NCBI RefSeq assembly: GCF_031143425.1
Contig: NC_090437.1
Coordinates: 1,178,346,863-1,178,410,862, forward strand
Direction of reading: 5' to 3'
Source: Pleurodeles waltl
Taxonomy: Eukaryota > Chordata > Amphibia > Caudata > Salamandridae
DNA length: 64,000 bases
This document shows, in pieces, positions 32,455 through 45,376 of the stretch; position 1 is the first letter of the stretch, and each line of letters opens with the position of its first letter. Both the position numbers and the translations under genes were made by a program. The notes below the pieces were generated by a model, which searched no databases, had not been told where the DNA came from, and saw only the letters and a program-made list of their open reading frames with translations.

Positions 32455-35400
32455 TGTAGGAGGCTGGCCTGGTTTGTAGTGGGTACCCAAGGTACTTACA
32501 CCTTATACCAGGCCCAATTATCCGTTCTTAGTGAAATGTAGTCAGTGTCTAGAAGCCAGGCTCTCTTTGGGTAGTGTGTGTAGGAGGCTGGCCTGGTTTG
32601 TAGTGGTACCAAGGGGTACTTACACTCTGCACCAGGTCCAGTTATCCCTTATTAGTGTAGAAGAGGTGTCTAGCAGCTTAGGCTGATAGAAAATGGTAGA
32701 TTAGCAGAGCAGCTTAGGCTGAACTAGGAGACGTGTGAAGCTCCTACTATACCACTGGTGTCATATGCACAATATCATAAGAAAACACAATACACAGATA
32801 TACTAAAAATAAAGGTACTTTATTTTTATGACAATATGCCAAAGTATCTCAGTGAGTACCCTCAGTATGAGGATAGCAAATATACACAAGATATATGTAC
32901 ACAATACCAAAATATGAAGTAATAGCAATAGAAAACAGTGCAAACAATGTATAGTCACAATAGAATGCAATGGGAGCACATAGGGATGGGGCAACACAAA
33001 CCATATACTCTAGAAGTGGAATGCGAACCACAAATGGACCCCAAACCTATGTGAGCTTGTAGAGGTCTCTGGGACTGTAAGAAAACAGTGAGGGTTAGGA
33101 AAATAGCCCACCCCAAGACCCTGAAGAGTGGGTGCAAAGTGCACCTAAGTTCCCCAGAGAGCACAGAAGTCGTGATAGGGGAATTCTGCAAGAAAGACCA
33201 ACACCAGCAATGCAACAATGATGGATTTCCAGACGAGAGTACCTGTGGAACAAGGGGACCAAGTCCAAGAGTCACGATCAAGTCGGGAGTGGGCAGATGC
33301 CCAGGAAATGCCAGCTGTGGGTGCAAAGAAGCTGCCACCGGATGGTAGAAGCTGTGGATTCTGCAAGAACGAAGAGGGCTAGAAACTTCCCCTTTGGAGG
33401 ATTTTGCTAGCTGCAAGGGTCATGGTTAGGGTTTTTGGATGCTGCTGTGGCCCAGGAGGGACCAGGATGTCGCCAATTGCGTGAGGAGACAGAGGGGGCG
33501 TCCAGCAAGACAAAGAGCCCACTCAGAAGCAAGCAGCACCCGCAGAAGTGCTGGAACAGGCACTACGAAGTGGAGTGAACCAGAGCTCACCCGAAGTCAC
33601 ACAAGAAGGTCCCACGACGCCGGAGGACAACTCAGGAGGTCGTGCACTGCAGGTTAGAGTGCCGGGGACCCAGGCTTGGCTGTGCACAAAGGAAATCCTG
33701 GAAGAGTGCACAGGAGCCGGAGCAGCTGCAATTCACGCGGTACCCAGCAATGCAGTCTAGCGTGAGGAGGCAAGGACTTACCTCCACCAAACTTGGACTG
33801 AAGAGTCACTGGACTGTGGGAGTCACTTGGACAGAGTTGCTGAGTTCAAGGGACCTCGCTCGTCGTGCTGAGAGGAGACTCAGAGGACCAGTGATGCAGT
33901 TCTTTGGTGCCTGCGGTTGCAGGGGGAAGATTCCGTCGACCCACTGGAGATTTCTTTGGAGCTTCTAGTGCAGAGAGGAGGCAGACTACACCCACAGCAT
34001 GCACCACCAGGAAAACAGTCGAGAAGGCGGCAGGATCAGCGTTACAAGGTCGCAGTAGTCATCTTTGCTACTTTGTTACAGTTTTGCAGGCTTCCAGCGC
34101 GGTCAGCAGTGGATTCCTTGGCAGAAGGTGAAGAGAGAGATGCAGAGGAACTCTGATGAGCTCTTGCATTCGTTATCTAAAGAATTCCCCAAAGCAGAGA
34201 CCCTAAATAGCCAGAAAAGGAGGTTTGGCTACTTAGGAGAGAGGATAGGCTAGCAACACCTGAAGGAGCCTATCAGAAGGAGTCTCTGACGTCACCTGCT
34301 GGCCCTGGCCACTCAGAGCAGTCCAGTGTGCCAGCAGCACCTCTGTTTCCAAGATGGCAGAGGTCTGGAGCACACTGGAGGAGGTCTGGGCACCTCCCAG
34401 GGGAGGTGCAGGTCAGGGAAGTGGTCACTCCCCTTTCCTTTGTCCAGTTTTGCGCCAGAGCAGGGCTGGGGGATCCCTGAACCGGTGTTGACTGGCTTAT
34501 GCAGAGATGGGCACCATCTGTGCCCATCAAAGCATTTCCAGAGGCTGGGGGAGGCTACTCCTCCCCAGCCCTGACACCTTTTTCCAAAGGGAGAGGGTGT
34601 AACACCCTCTCTCTGAGGAAGTCCTTTGTTCAGCCTTCCTGGGCCAAGCCTGGCTGGACCCCAGGAGGGCAGAAACCTGTCTGAGGGGTTGGCAGCAGCT
34701 GCAGTGAAACCCCAGGAAAGGCAGTTTGGCAGTACCCGGGTCTGTGCTAGAGACCCGGGGGATCATGGGATTGTCTCCCCAATACCAGGATGGCATTGGG
34801 GGACAATTCCATGATCTTAGACATGTTACATGGCCATGTTCGGAGTTACCATTGTAAAGCTATACATAGGTAGTGACCTATGTATAGTGCACGCGTGTAA
34901 TGGTGTCCCCGCACTCACAAATTCCGGGGAATTTGCCTTGAACAATGTGGGGGCACCTTGGCTAGTGTCAGGGTGCCCACACACTAAGTAACTTAGCACC
35001 CAACCTTTACCAGGTAAAGGTTAGACATATAGGTGACTTATAAGTTACTTAAGTGCAGTGGTAAATGGCTGTGAAATAACGTGGACGTTATTTCACTCAG
35101 GCTGCAGTGGCAGGCCTGTGTAAGAATTGTCAGAGCTCCCTATGGGTGGCAAAAGAAATGCTGCAGCCCATAGGGATCTCCTGGAACCCCAATACCCTGG
35201 GTACCTCAGTACCATATACTAGGGGATTATAAGGGTGTCCCAGTATGCCAATGTAAATTGGTAAAATTGGTCACTAGCCTGTTAGTGACAATTTGGAAAG
35301 AAATGAGAGAGCATAACCACTGAGGTTCTGATTAGCAGAGCCTCAGTGAGACAGTCAGTCATAACACAGGTAACACATACAGGGCACACTTATGAGCACT

Positions 35401-38177
35401 GGGGCCCTGGCTGGCAGGGTCCCAGTGACACATACAACTAAAACAACATATATACAGTGAAATATGGGGGCAATATGCCAGGCAAGATGGTACTTTCCTA
35501 CAGTGTGGATGAGCAGCCAAGGCCTAACTAGGAGACATGCAAAGCTCATGCAATGCCACTGTAGTCACACAGTACTCACACACATGAAAGAAAATACTCA
35601 GTGTTACAAAAATAAAGGTACTTTATTTTGGTGACACAAATGCCAAATATACCTTAGAGACTATACTCCCTTAGGATGTAAGTAATATACACAAAATATA
35701 CACTAGATTGCAGAAATAGCAATAAAAACAGAAAACAGTGCAATTAGTGAAAATCACAATAGTTAGAAATGGGCCGGGGGAACACAAACCATATACTAAA
35801 ATAGTGGAATGCAAAAGTCGGTTTCCCACCTAGACAAGTGTAGTGTGTAGAGGGGCAGTGGGAGTATTGGAAAACAACAAAGAGAAGTAATAGAACCCAC
35901 CCCAGAGCCAAGGAAAGCAGGAGTAAATCACAGTAACTTTCCTAAAACACCCAAAAACATGTGATAGAAGATTATGCAAGAACCAGAAGAGACAGCAAGA
36001 CACCAGCAATGGATTCCTGGACCTGAAGACCTGTGGAAGGGGACCAAGTCCAAGAAGCTCTGAAGAGTCCAGGGAGAACAGGAGCCCCTTTTAATCCAGA
36101 TGAAGGTGCAAAAGAAGAACCCCCAGTGAAGAAGAACAGTCAGTACTACACCCAAGAAGACAGATGCAGATTCCTGGTTGGTGCAGATGATATCCCATGC
36201 CGGATGGATGATTGCAGTCTGGTTTGCATTGCTGGATTCTGCCAACAAGCCTTGGCATATGCAAAGCTCGCAGTTAGCAGAAAATGGCTCTGACCGGGAC
36301 CTGGTGAACTCTACCCAAGAGAGGGAGTCAGAGGGGGCTCTCAGCAACTCAGAGAGCCCTCAGAAGACCAGGCAGCGCACTTAGGAGTCCCACAGCATGG
36401 GGACAAAGAAGGTGCAAACGGAGGCCCATGCAGCACTACACAAAGAGATACTACGCACCTAGAGAACCACGCAGGAGGCTGTGCGTCGCAGGAAGGAGTG
36501 CTGTGGGCTGGAGCTACATAATGCATGAAGAACTTTGTGGAAGGATGCCAACAAGCCTTGGCAACTGCAAAATATGTGGTGCACCGGGGTACTGCCGTGG
36601 GTGGGGAGGCAAGCTCTTACCTCCACACAGTTGGACATCAGGATTGTCAGTACCACTTTAGTCCACCACCTGTGATGCTGGATCCACGCACTTCTTCAGG
36701 AGTGGGGACCCAAGCCACCGGTTGTCGCTGCAGAGGGGTGCCTGCTGAAGCATGGAAGTGACTCCTTCACTTCAAGGGAGATTCCTTTATTCTTCTGGTG
36801 CAGGCTGAAGACTGGCTGTCCTCTGAGGGTTCACGACTGGGAAACAGTCGAAGTCACTGGCAGGAGCTGAAGATACAATGTTGCAGAAGTCGTCTTTGTT
36901 TCTTTGCTGCAGTTGTCGAGTTCCTGGAGGGTCCAGATGTAGTTTCTTCAGTAAGAAGGTGAAGTAAAAGATGCAGAGGATTCCTGTTGGAGTTTTGCAA
37001 TCCGAATCTGAAGAACCACCCAAGAGAGAGACCCTAAATAGCCCTGAAAAGGGGATTGGTCTGCTAACAGGTAAGCACCTATCATGTGAGGGCTCTGGCT
37101 TCAACTGCTGGCACTGGGCACTCAAATGCTCCCAGAGTGACCTGCCAACTTGGAATCCAAGTTGGCAAAACCCAGGGACACTCTGGAGGAGCTCTGAGCA
37201 CCACACCTGGGGTGGTGATGGACAGGGGAGTGGTCACTCCCCTTTCCTTTGTCTAGTTTTGTGCCAGAGCAGGGACTGGGGGTCCCTGAACCAGTGAAGA
37301 CTGGATTATGCAAGGAGGGCACCATCTGTGCCCTTCAGTGCATTTGCAGAGGCTCTGGGAGGCTACCCCTCCCATGCCTATAACAACTACTTCCAAAGGG
37401 GAGAGGATGTAACATCCATCTCCCAGATGAGATCATTTGTTCTGCCTTCCTGGGCTTGAGCTGCTCAAGCAACAGGAGAGCAGAAACCTGTCTATGAGGT
37501 GGCAGCAGCTGGGGCTTCCTAGAAAACCTCAGAAGGCTGTAATGGCAGTACTGTGAGTCCTCTAAGGAGAACCTAGAGTGCATGGAATCATACAACTAAT
37601 GTTTGCAAAAGCCTTGGAGTATGATTCCAACATGTTTGATACCCAGCATGGCCATATTTGGAGTTACCATTGTGAAACTGTACATAGGTAAAGCACGCGT
37701 AAATTGGCCTCTCTGCACTCACGAAGTGCGTGAAAATGTGCCTGGATGACGTGGGGCAACCTCTATTAGTGTGGGGGTGCCCTCACACACAGGTACTCTG
37801 CACCCAGCCTTCAGGGTTGGAAGGCCTGGTATTAAGTGACTTATAAGTGACCTGGTGTAGTTCATATGGCTGTGAAAGGGTGCATGCAATGGCACTCCTG
37901 TAGAAGCCTTTGCATGGGCTCCCCATGAGTGGCAAAAGAAATGCTGCAGCCCATAGGGCCCCTGGAACCCCAATGCCCTGGGTACCTAGGTACCATATAC
38001 TAGGAACTTATAAGGGGGCACCAGTATGCCAATTATGAGTGGAATACCTTGTTAGCAGTATCCAACAAACAAATTTAAAGAGGAGAGAGCATAAGGATCC
38101 CATTTACACAGTCAAACACACTGACAAACAGGCCAAAAATGGGGGTAACCATGCTAGAAAGAGGTTACTTTCTCGCA
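32455..38177 (-). repeat. Old gypsy LTR interrupted by a younger solo LTR
   Basis: Left part 32455-32578 begins TGTAGGAGGCTGGCCTGG. Right part 35508-38177 continues with GAGCAGCCAAGGCCTAACTAGGAGACATGC and ends in ACTTTCTCGCA. Together they make a diverged ~2.8 kb relative of the GyB LTR. It has no internal coding region, so it is a solo LTR itself. Flanks (ATTAA left, ATTGT right) do not give a clean duplication. Confidence 0.75.
32579..35502 (-). repeat. Solo LTR of GyB family (2924 bp), TSD GTGTG
   Basis: It begins TGTAGGAGGCTGGCC and ends GGTACTTTCCTACA, matching the GyB 3' LTR (57124-60083) over its length. It is flanked by a perfect 5-bp duplication GTGTG at 32574-32578 and 35503-35507. 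No internal region remains, consistent with LTR-LTR recombination. ORFs within it (for example 33088-33968) reflect repeat sequence and are not conserved between copies. Confidence 0.88.
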
Positions 38178-38516
38178 ATTGTATATTACAGAAAAGTAGA
38201 TACAATACTGAACTCAGTAAGGGGGTCGTGTATGTAAAGGTTCAATTGAACTAGCGCCTCTAAACTTTACAAAATGGTTGTGCAGTAAAAGTCAATGGTG
38301 CCATGAAATGAAATGTTCAGTGGGACTAGCTGTAAAAAGGCCTCATTCTGACCAAACACTTCACCATTATCTGAGTAAGGCCCACTGTGACCACCGTCTG
38401 AAAAGCCAAACATCACTATTAGCACAGCCTGAAATAGAGAACCCCACTTTTGTATATTAATACCCAGTGTTATTAACATATTGTAAAATATTTAACTTCT
38501 GCTGGTTAAAACATGA
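38178..38516. other. Unassigned short interval
   Basis: Unique-looking AT-rich DNA between the LTR remnant and the purine-rich tract. No gene or structured RNA was recognised. Confidence 0.4.
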
Positions 38517-38736
38517 AAGGAGGAGCAGTGAAGGACTGAGAAAGAAACTTAGCCTGGGAGAATGAGGGAGCAAAAAGAGTTTAGAGAGGAAGGGAGAGAA
38601 GGCAAGAGACAAAAGAGGAATGAGAAGGAGAAAAAAAATGAGAGGAAGCGAGGAACAGACAAGACGACAAAAAGAGAAAGAAAGGAGGAAAAAGAGAGAG
38701 CAAAAGAGAAGATGTAGAAGAGTGAGAGAGACAGAG
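38517..38736. repeat. Purine-rich (GA/GGA) low-complexity tract
   Basis: About 220 bp almost entirely A and G on the plus strand (GAGAGGAAGG, GAGAAGGAGA and AAAGAGAGAG type blocks). Such polypurine tracts can form triplex or slipped structures. A minus-strand frame (38764-38549, Ser/Phe/Leu-rich) is only the complement of the tract. Confidence 0.8.
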
Positions 38737-38737
38737 G

Positions 38738-41700
38738 GCCAGATTTACAAGACCCTAGCTCCACTAGAGCATCACTTTCAGTGACCCTCCGGTGGCACTT
38801 TTAACTGCACCATATGTACAAGGAGGTGTTAAGCCATGTTGGACCTGGCCCTTTTAAAGGGTAATTCCTCAGACTTTTTGCCTTTTTCCTCCTTATTGTT
38901 CTGACGTTTGTTGGCTGATGTTATGACTCTGAGCACTTTTTCACTGCTAACCAGTGCTAAAGTGCATGTGGTCTCCCTTGTAAAATTGGTATGATTGGCT
39001 TATACCTAATTGACATATTTAATTTACCTATGAGTCCCTTGTAAAGTGGTATCCCTATTCCCAGGGCCTGTAAATTAAATGCTACTGGTGGGACTGCAGC
39101 GCTGCTTGTGCCACCCACTGAAGTAGCCTTTCAAACCTATCTCAGGCCTGCTAGCGCAGGGCCTGTGTGCTCAGTTTTCTGCCACAGGGACCTGGCATCT
39201 AAATTTACTTGCCAGGCCCAGAACTCCCCTTTACTACCTGTAAGTCACCCCTACGATACACCCTAACTAGCCCTATGGGCAGGGTGCCATGTATGTAGAA
39301 GGCAGGCCATGTGCCAGGTTGCATGGCCTGTCCTGGTAGTGACAAAGAGCCTAACTTGGTGTCTCACTGCTGTGAGTGCTGCCCTCTCATAGGATTACAT
39401 TGGAAATGCCTTGCCTCATGTGTAAGGGGTATTGTCTGATTTATGAGGGGTAGTGTAGGCATGTTTGTTATGGTTGTAATAGTGATAAGAAATGCTGTTT
39501 ACTGGTGTAGGTGTATGTTTTATTACTATTACAGAAATGCCACTTCTAGGAAGTGCGCATGTCTCTGTGCTTTTGACTCTGGTGTTTTTGCAGCTTGACT
39601 CTAATCCACGTCTGGGCAGACTGACAGTTGGGGCTTTGTGTATACTTTTCAAACAGCCTGTACACAGGGAGGGTGGAGGTGTCACAGAGGTGCATCTACA
39701 TATTGTATGGTCTTCCTGGGCTGAGAGAAGGGAGAGGCGGGGCACACCTGCATCTGTAAAGGCTGTGCCCTGGCCTCACACAATAGGGTCGTTTACTCCC
39801 CACTGATGTTTGGAGCCTGTGCAGGAGGAGAGAAGGGGCACTCCCAGAACCAGTTGTAACTGATTGGAACCCCCTCTCCTCCTCATTGTAAGAGACACTG
39901 AAAACTGAGTATAAGTACAGGGGAATTTTCCCCACCATTTAGACATTCTTGGGAACTCCAGAAAACTTACTTGAGACTGGACACCGAGCACTGCTGATTG
40001 GACTCACCAGGGCCACCTTCTGCTGCTACTGCTCTGCTTACCTGTGATCTGTCTGGTCACTAGGAGAAACTGCCATAACCCGCACCCCTTGTGCTGGCAT
40101 GTTGTTGGGCCTGCAGCTATGTGCTTCCCCTCCCTTTCTTGTCTTCAGGGGCAGGGTGCCGTGGCCCCTGACCCCTGCAATGAACCCAGGCTGAGGAGGG
40201 CTGTTTTTTCCTATTTAGCACCTGGTGAGAGCTACTCCTTTGTGCTCCCCCTGTGCCTCAAGGTCCGTTGGCCGTAAGGAAGCTTCACCGCCGCAACCCG
40301 GGCTCCCAGAAGTGTCCCGCAGCACTTGTAAGCGCTTCTCCATACGTCAATATCACTGCCGCAGCCCGGGCATAGCACATTGAAGCACGCTGTCTGTGGG
40401 GCCCTGGAGAGCTCCATAGGCGCTTTTCTGAAAACCTTAACCGCCGTGACCCAGGCTCCTAAATCACTGCCGCAACCCGGCTATTGTGTATTTCAGTGCG
40501 CCGGAGTCGCGCTGTCCTCCGTGCCCCCGGTACAGCTCAAAGCAAAGGAATAGGAGCGAGTGCGCTCCTATTGGGCCCCCGGGGTGAGCTCGCTCTGAGG
40601 AGCGTCCCTGGGGCACAAGCAGGCAAAAGGGGTGCTTTGGTGCCTGCACGATGCAGTGTGCCAGACCTGCTCACTGTTAAACCTCCGAGCTGGGCGAGGG
40701 GACGGAAGCCACATCAGAGGCTCCCCTGCCCCATCAGGCCCTCCGTATCATTTGGGGCTCTGTTGGCCTCCCCACTCTCGAGGAAGGGCAAGTCGAGGCC
40801 CAGGAAGAGGCCCCCCAGAGGACGCAGCCCCCAGAAGGGCCAACACCTATGTTGAAAAGTGGACGGGGTGGAAGCCCCCCCCCAGAGATCGCGGGCCCCA
40901 GGAGGGGCCCGTTAAGTGCATCGGAGAGGGTGCTGACCGCCCCTCTATCTTAGGAGCCAAGCATGGCCCCCGTTGAGCGCATAGGAGCGCCGGGGGCCCC
41001 TATATCGATCTTCCAGGCACTAGGAGTGCCTTGTTCTACAGAATCAGGTACTTTTGGGGACACTGGGAGGGTGGTGTGCTCCAGGATTATGTTTCTAAGG
41101 ATATATCTTTGCTACATGTTCCTGTTATGGGCATGATAGGCTGAAGTATGTTTTCTTTTTCATGACTTGCCATATAATTTTACAATGTTCTTGATATAGG
41201 CCTTTATGACAGGTGCATTTATTTACTGTGATTCCTGACTACTGCTTATGTTGCAGAATCCTGAGTACTTAGTTGTTCTAATGGGACAACTGCTTATTCT
41301 TGCAGAGCATTAGTAACTTGTGTAACATTCTGACGACTGCTAAGGTAGCAGGGTATTACTGATGTGTAATGTTTGGTCTAACTATGCTTTGTGCAATACA
41401 GTTTATTTTTACATAGCTTAGTGTTGTGTTTACTTTGTGGTGTACATCTTGCATCGCGTGTGTTGTGTGTGTTGTGTGTGTTGTGCAAACACTTTACACA
41501 TTGCCACTGGGCTAGGCCTGACTGCTCGTGCCAAGCTACCAAGGGGGTGAGCAGGGTTTATCTTGGACGTATAACTCCCTTGCTCTGACTAGAGTAGGTG
41601 GGTTCTGCCTGGCTTAGGTGCATACCCTACCCAACCAGAAACCCCATTTCTAAGAAGCCACTTTTATGGCATAACGCCTCCTTGTAAAGATGCCCCTGAT

Positions 41701-41820
41701 GCATTTTTCTGTATCAGAGGAGCGTGCAATGTGTGTTGCTGTAGGTGTTCCACCACAACACCTATTGCTTTTGATGCTCCCCAGATTTACAAGAAGGTGT
41801 GGCGTTAGCCTGGCACTACA
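38738..41820. repeat. Older palindromic element split by the solo LTR
   Basis: The left flank starts GGGCCAGATTTACAAG (about 38738) and the right flank contains CCCAGATTTACAAGAAGG (about 41783). Immediately around the LTR, TACAAGGAGGTGTTAAGCCA (38817-38836) is complementary with few mismatches to TATGGCATAACGCCTCCTTG (about 41665-41684). This suggests a small MITE or foldback with a hairpin at the insertion point. Class not determined. Confidence 0.5.
38837..41655 (+). repeat. Solo LTR related to GyA LTR (2819 bp), TSD AGCCA
   Basis: It begins TGTTGGACCTGG and ends CCCATTTCTAAGA. Its sequence is the reverse-complement orientation of the GyA LTR, sharing for example CACTGCTAACCAGTGCTAAAGTGC near 38940, the TTTACAGGCCC-type block near 39065 (as complement) and CAAGCTACCAAGGGGGTGAGC near 41530. 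It is flanked by a perfect AGCCA duplication (38832-38836 and 41656-41660). It holds no coding region. The middle (40240-41000) is GC-rich and contains short ORFs with no conservation that I can see. Confidence 0.85.
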
Positions 41821-42795
41821 AGGCCATGAATGATTGTCACTTCCTGCACAAAAGCAATCATTCAATAATGATGGTTTGGTACTCCTATATGTTTCTCAAG
41901 TGTGAAGAATTCCACATTCCAAATAAAAATAATACACATCTGAAAAATGTTGATGTTTCGAACGACAGTGTCAAATTCATTAGAAATGGGTCATCATCAG
42001 GACAGCACACTTGAAAAAGGCACCTTAAAATAAAATAAATAGAGACATCATGTTTTAGAATCTGAGGGTCAAATCCTGCATTTACAAATCAATAATTCAT
42101 ATATGTGTGACACACTAGCGGGTATGTCACAATTTTTTTATTTGTCTAACAAAGTGACACGTGAGAAACAAGCGTCTCTACAATTATCATACTATCCCCT
42201 TACAGTTACACGTATATAGGATTGTACATATCACCAGCGCACTATTTATTCACTTTGCCACTTTTGCTCTGCACCATCACCTTATAGAAGCACCACTAGA
42301 GAATAATAGTTAGTATTTTGAATGTGATTTTTTTTCTGATATACATAAGCATTAAATGTACGAATAATCCTTGACTGTGAGAAGGGTTATGCTGAAAGAA
42401 ACTATTGCCGGAAGGCTAGGGCTACACTTCCCCCATGAGGACCACTTTTTACCTATTATCTTACTACACCCAGGTCCCTGGGATATGGGGATTTACCCCT
42501 TTTTCTATCACACTATACTGTCTACATTAGCACAGTACAGTAGCAGAACTTTGCTGTTCCCCGAGGGTCATTGGAATTGTATTTGGATGTGATGATTGAT
42601 GATATTTGTAGTGGCACTAGTCAGTCACACACTACCTGGGCCAAGTTTTACCAATGTATGTATCATGACATATTTAGGTAATCAATCATAGCACTGGCTG
42701 AAAGGAATAATTAAGCCAAAACACCAACATAATAAAAAAATAAAACATTATTCTTTGAAATATTTAATTTCATAGTGAAACAGAACACACACTAA
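41821..42795. other. Unassigned interval left of E2
   Basis: AT-rich. It has a stretch near 41955-42020 (GTTTCGAACGACAG ... TCATCATCAGGACAGC) that looks like the 3' part of an old interspersed repeat. No gene. Confidence 0.4.
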
Positions 42796-43100
42796 GGCCC
42801 TCATTACAACCCTGGCAGTAAATGCCGCTTACCGCCGTGCAGAAGACCGCCAACATACCGCTGCGGCCACTGAATTCCGCTACAGCTACTACGACCCACA
42901 GCTCGAAATCCGCCATAATGCAGACACCCACACAAGTCCGCCACACCAATGGTCAGTGATAAACTGGCGATACAAAACCGACACCGTCACGCCGACAGGA
43001 ATACGCCCACACTATCACGACCCACGAATCAACGTGGCGGTCTTTCAACCACGGTAATCCATTGGCGGTACACACCGCCGCGCTCAAAATACACACACAT
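42796..43100. promoter_or_regulatory. E2 left terminal repeat and subterminal ACCGCC cluster
   Basis: After the terminal repeat, CCGCC/GGCGG cores occur near 42831, 42848, 42910, 42939, 43035, 43064 and 43075. It sits about 300 bp upstream of the Myb1 start, so it may double as the promoter. Candidate Myb binding sites by analogy with the Harbinger family. Confidence 0.57.
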
Positions 43101-43392
43101 ATACAAAACACAACCACATTGGACAATTCGAAATACACACACCTGATACACATACACACACCACTCCCACACACTCACAACACTATAAAACACACACCCA
43201 CATTACCCACAAACCCTTACTACCAGAAATTTGAAAGCAGGCCAGAGAGAGACACTTCCTAAAAAACACCAGCATCCACAGACACACAACACCATCACTT
43301 ACACACAATCCATGCACCTCAAACAACACACACCAACACATCCCCTCACACATCACAACACACACCAACTCACACATCACCCACACCACATC

Positions 43393-44897
43393 ATGGCACC
43401 TCAACGACACCCCAGGTTCTCTGAGGAGGAGCTCAGGGTCATGGTGGAGGAAATCGTCCGGGTAGAGCCACAGCTATCCAGATCACAGGTGCAGCACACC
43501 TCCATTGCAAGGAAGATGGAGCTATGGCGCAGAATTGTCAACAGGGTCAACGCAGTGGGACAACATCCAAGAACTAGGGATGACATCAGGAAGAGGTGGA
43601 ACGGCCTATGGGGGAAGGTGCATTCCGTGGTCTCCAGACACCAGATTGCTGTACAGAGGACTGGCGGTGGACCCCCACCTCCTCCCCCACAACTAACAAC
43701 ATGGGAGGAGCAAGTCTTGGCAATACTGCATCCTGAGAGCCTCGCAGGAGTAGCAGGAGGACTGGACTCTGGTAAGACATATCTTTATTACCATATCCCC
43801 CACCTGCATGCCATCACATACCCCCATCCTCACCCCCATCACTCCAACACCTCACATATGCCACACGATCACAACCCAGCCATCCCAATACCAAGCCCTG
43901 CATGCAACACCAAAGCATGGACACCATTACACCATTCCACTACAGATACCCACACATACCCCAAACCAACTATCACACAAGGGCCAAGCCAAGAATGCAA
44001 GCACTGAAGTACATGGTCACTCACCCATTGCGCACAATGGCACACACAGATGAAATAATCATGCCTTGCACCCCTACAGGACCCCTACCCAATGTCACCG
44101 GACAGGAGGTGCCAGACATAGCCAGTCCCCACACAAAAGAGACCCACAGTGATGACAGCATCTCTGCACATCTGGATCAAGATGACCAGCCCGGCCCCTC
44201 AGGGACCTCGGGACAGTCAGTTCCCCTGACACAGTCCCAAACCACCACTGAACCTCCCCTCGCAGGAAACACCAGCACAGCACCCACCCAGCGGGCCCAT
44301 CCCTCTGTCCCCAGGACACGTCAATCAGCAGCGTGTCCACCACTACAGGGAACCCAGGCAACCCCACTAACACAGAACGATCAGGGACCTGGGGGCAGTG
44401 GGCATATGTTTCAGGGGACAGAGGCACAGGAAAACAGGGAAGCTGGGAGGACTGCTGTGCGACAGGGGGAGGACAGGCCCAGAGAACGCACTCTCCACAA
44501 GGCACTCTCCAACATCATGGGAGCTTACCATCATTCCCAGGAGACGATGGCAACGGTACTGGCCAAGTTTCAGGAGACCCAGCGGCTGCAGGAGGAACAC
44601 TACCTTGGGATCAGGGAGGACTTGAAGTCCATTAACAACACCCTAGTCACCATTGCAGGGGTGCTGCAAGACCTTGTCAACACCAGGAGGGACACAGTGG
44701 CACAACAAGGGGCCCCTGACACTAGCCTGGACGATGAACAGCTCTCCACCTCCGCCGGCGCTAGTGGACAGGAGGCACCGCCACAGGAACACGGCACCAG
44801 CACCCCACACCTTGCAGATGGAGAACCACCCCGCAAATGGTCCCTGAGATCCAGGAACAAGACAGAGAACATTGCCAAGACCCCCACCAGGAAATGA
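43393..44897 (+). CDS. Myb1 of E2: intact two-exon Myb/SANT-like Harbinger protein (398 aa)
   Basis: Exon 1 is 43393-43771 (ATG 43393, donor GTAAGA). Exon 2 is 44080-44897 (acceptor CCCCTACAG). Joining keeps the frame and gives 398 codons with no stop. Residues ~8-95 are a Myb/SANT-like domain (RFSEEELRVMVEEIVRVEP, TSIARKMELWRRIVNRVN, RDDIRKRWNGLWGKV), then TGGGPPPPPP, a Pro/Gln/Ser-rich middle, a coiled-coil segment near residues 285-320 (MATVLAKFQETQRLQEEH) and a basic C-terminus ending KTPTRK. AATAAA at 45084-45089 lies 190 bp after the stop. By family precedent it binds the element ends and carries the transposase into the nucleus. The E1 copy has the same exon structure. Confidence 0.78.
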
Positions 44898-45376
44898 GAC
44901 CCCCCTGAATGTCACCCTTCTGTCCCACTTTGTCACCCTGACCATCCTTCAACTGCCATTGCTCCACTTCCTATGCCGTTTTGGACAATGCACCTGTGAA
45001 ACAAATAGACTGGACTCTGCCATGGACATTCCTCCACCATCCCCCCAGCCCATTTTACAACCCCATCCACTTATTTGCACTGAAATAAACACACTTCAAT
45101 CACAAAACAATCTAGAGCCAGTCTGTGCTTTAACAAACGTGTAATTGTAATAACCATGGAATATAGCAATGTCAATTTACTTGTGCACATACCGATGTAA
45201 CACAGCTGTAGGCCTGGAGGAAATATAGCAGAGGGCACAAAGTGGGACCCACATCTGTGAAATGGAAAGGCAAAGTGACAAGTCAGGGTCCATACACTGA
45301 GTGAAAATGACAGACTTATGCTAGCTCCATAAATTGTATGAGATGTGGGAGGCAGTGACAGGTTCTTACCTGTGTC

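Noticed and set aside
33088..33968. Cluster of ORFs within the solo LTR
   Set aside because: The same interval in the GyB LTR (57600-58700) does not keep these frames open, and no domain is visible.
39492..40976. Several ORFs in the GC-rich part of the solo LTR 38837-41655
   Set aside because: No conserved motif was seen, and the GC-rich composition explains the lack of stops. They are inside an LTR.
42790..42796. Target-site duplication for E2
   Set aside because: Left TAA and right TTT do not match, and the right terminal repeat has a small deletion, so no duplication is claimed.
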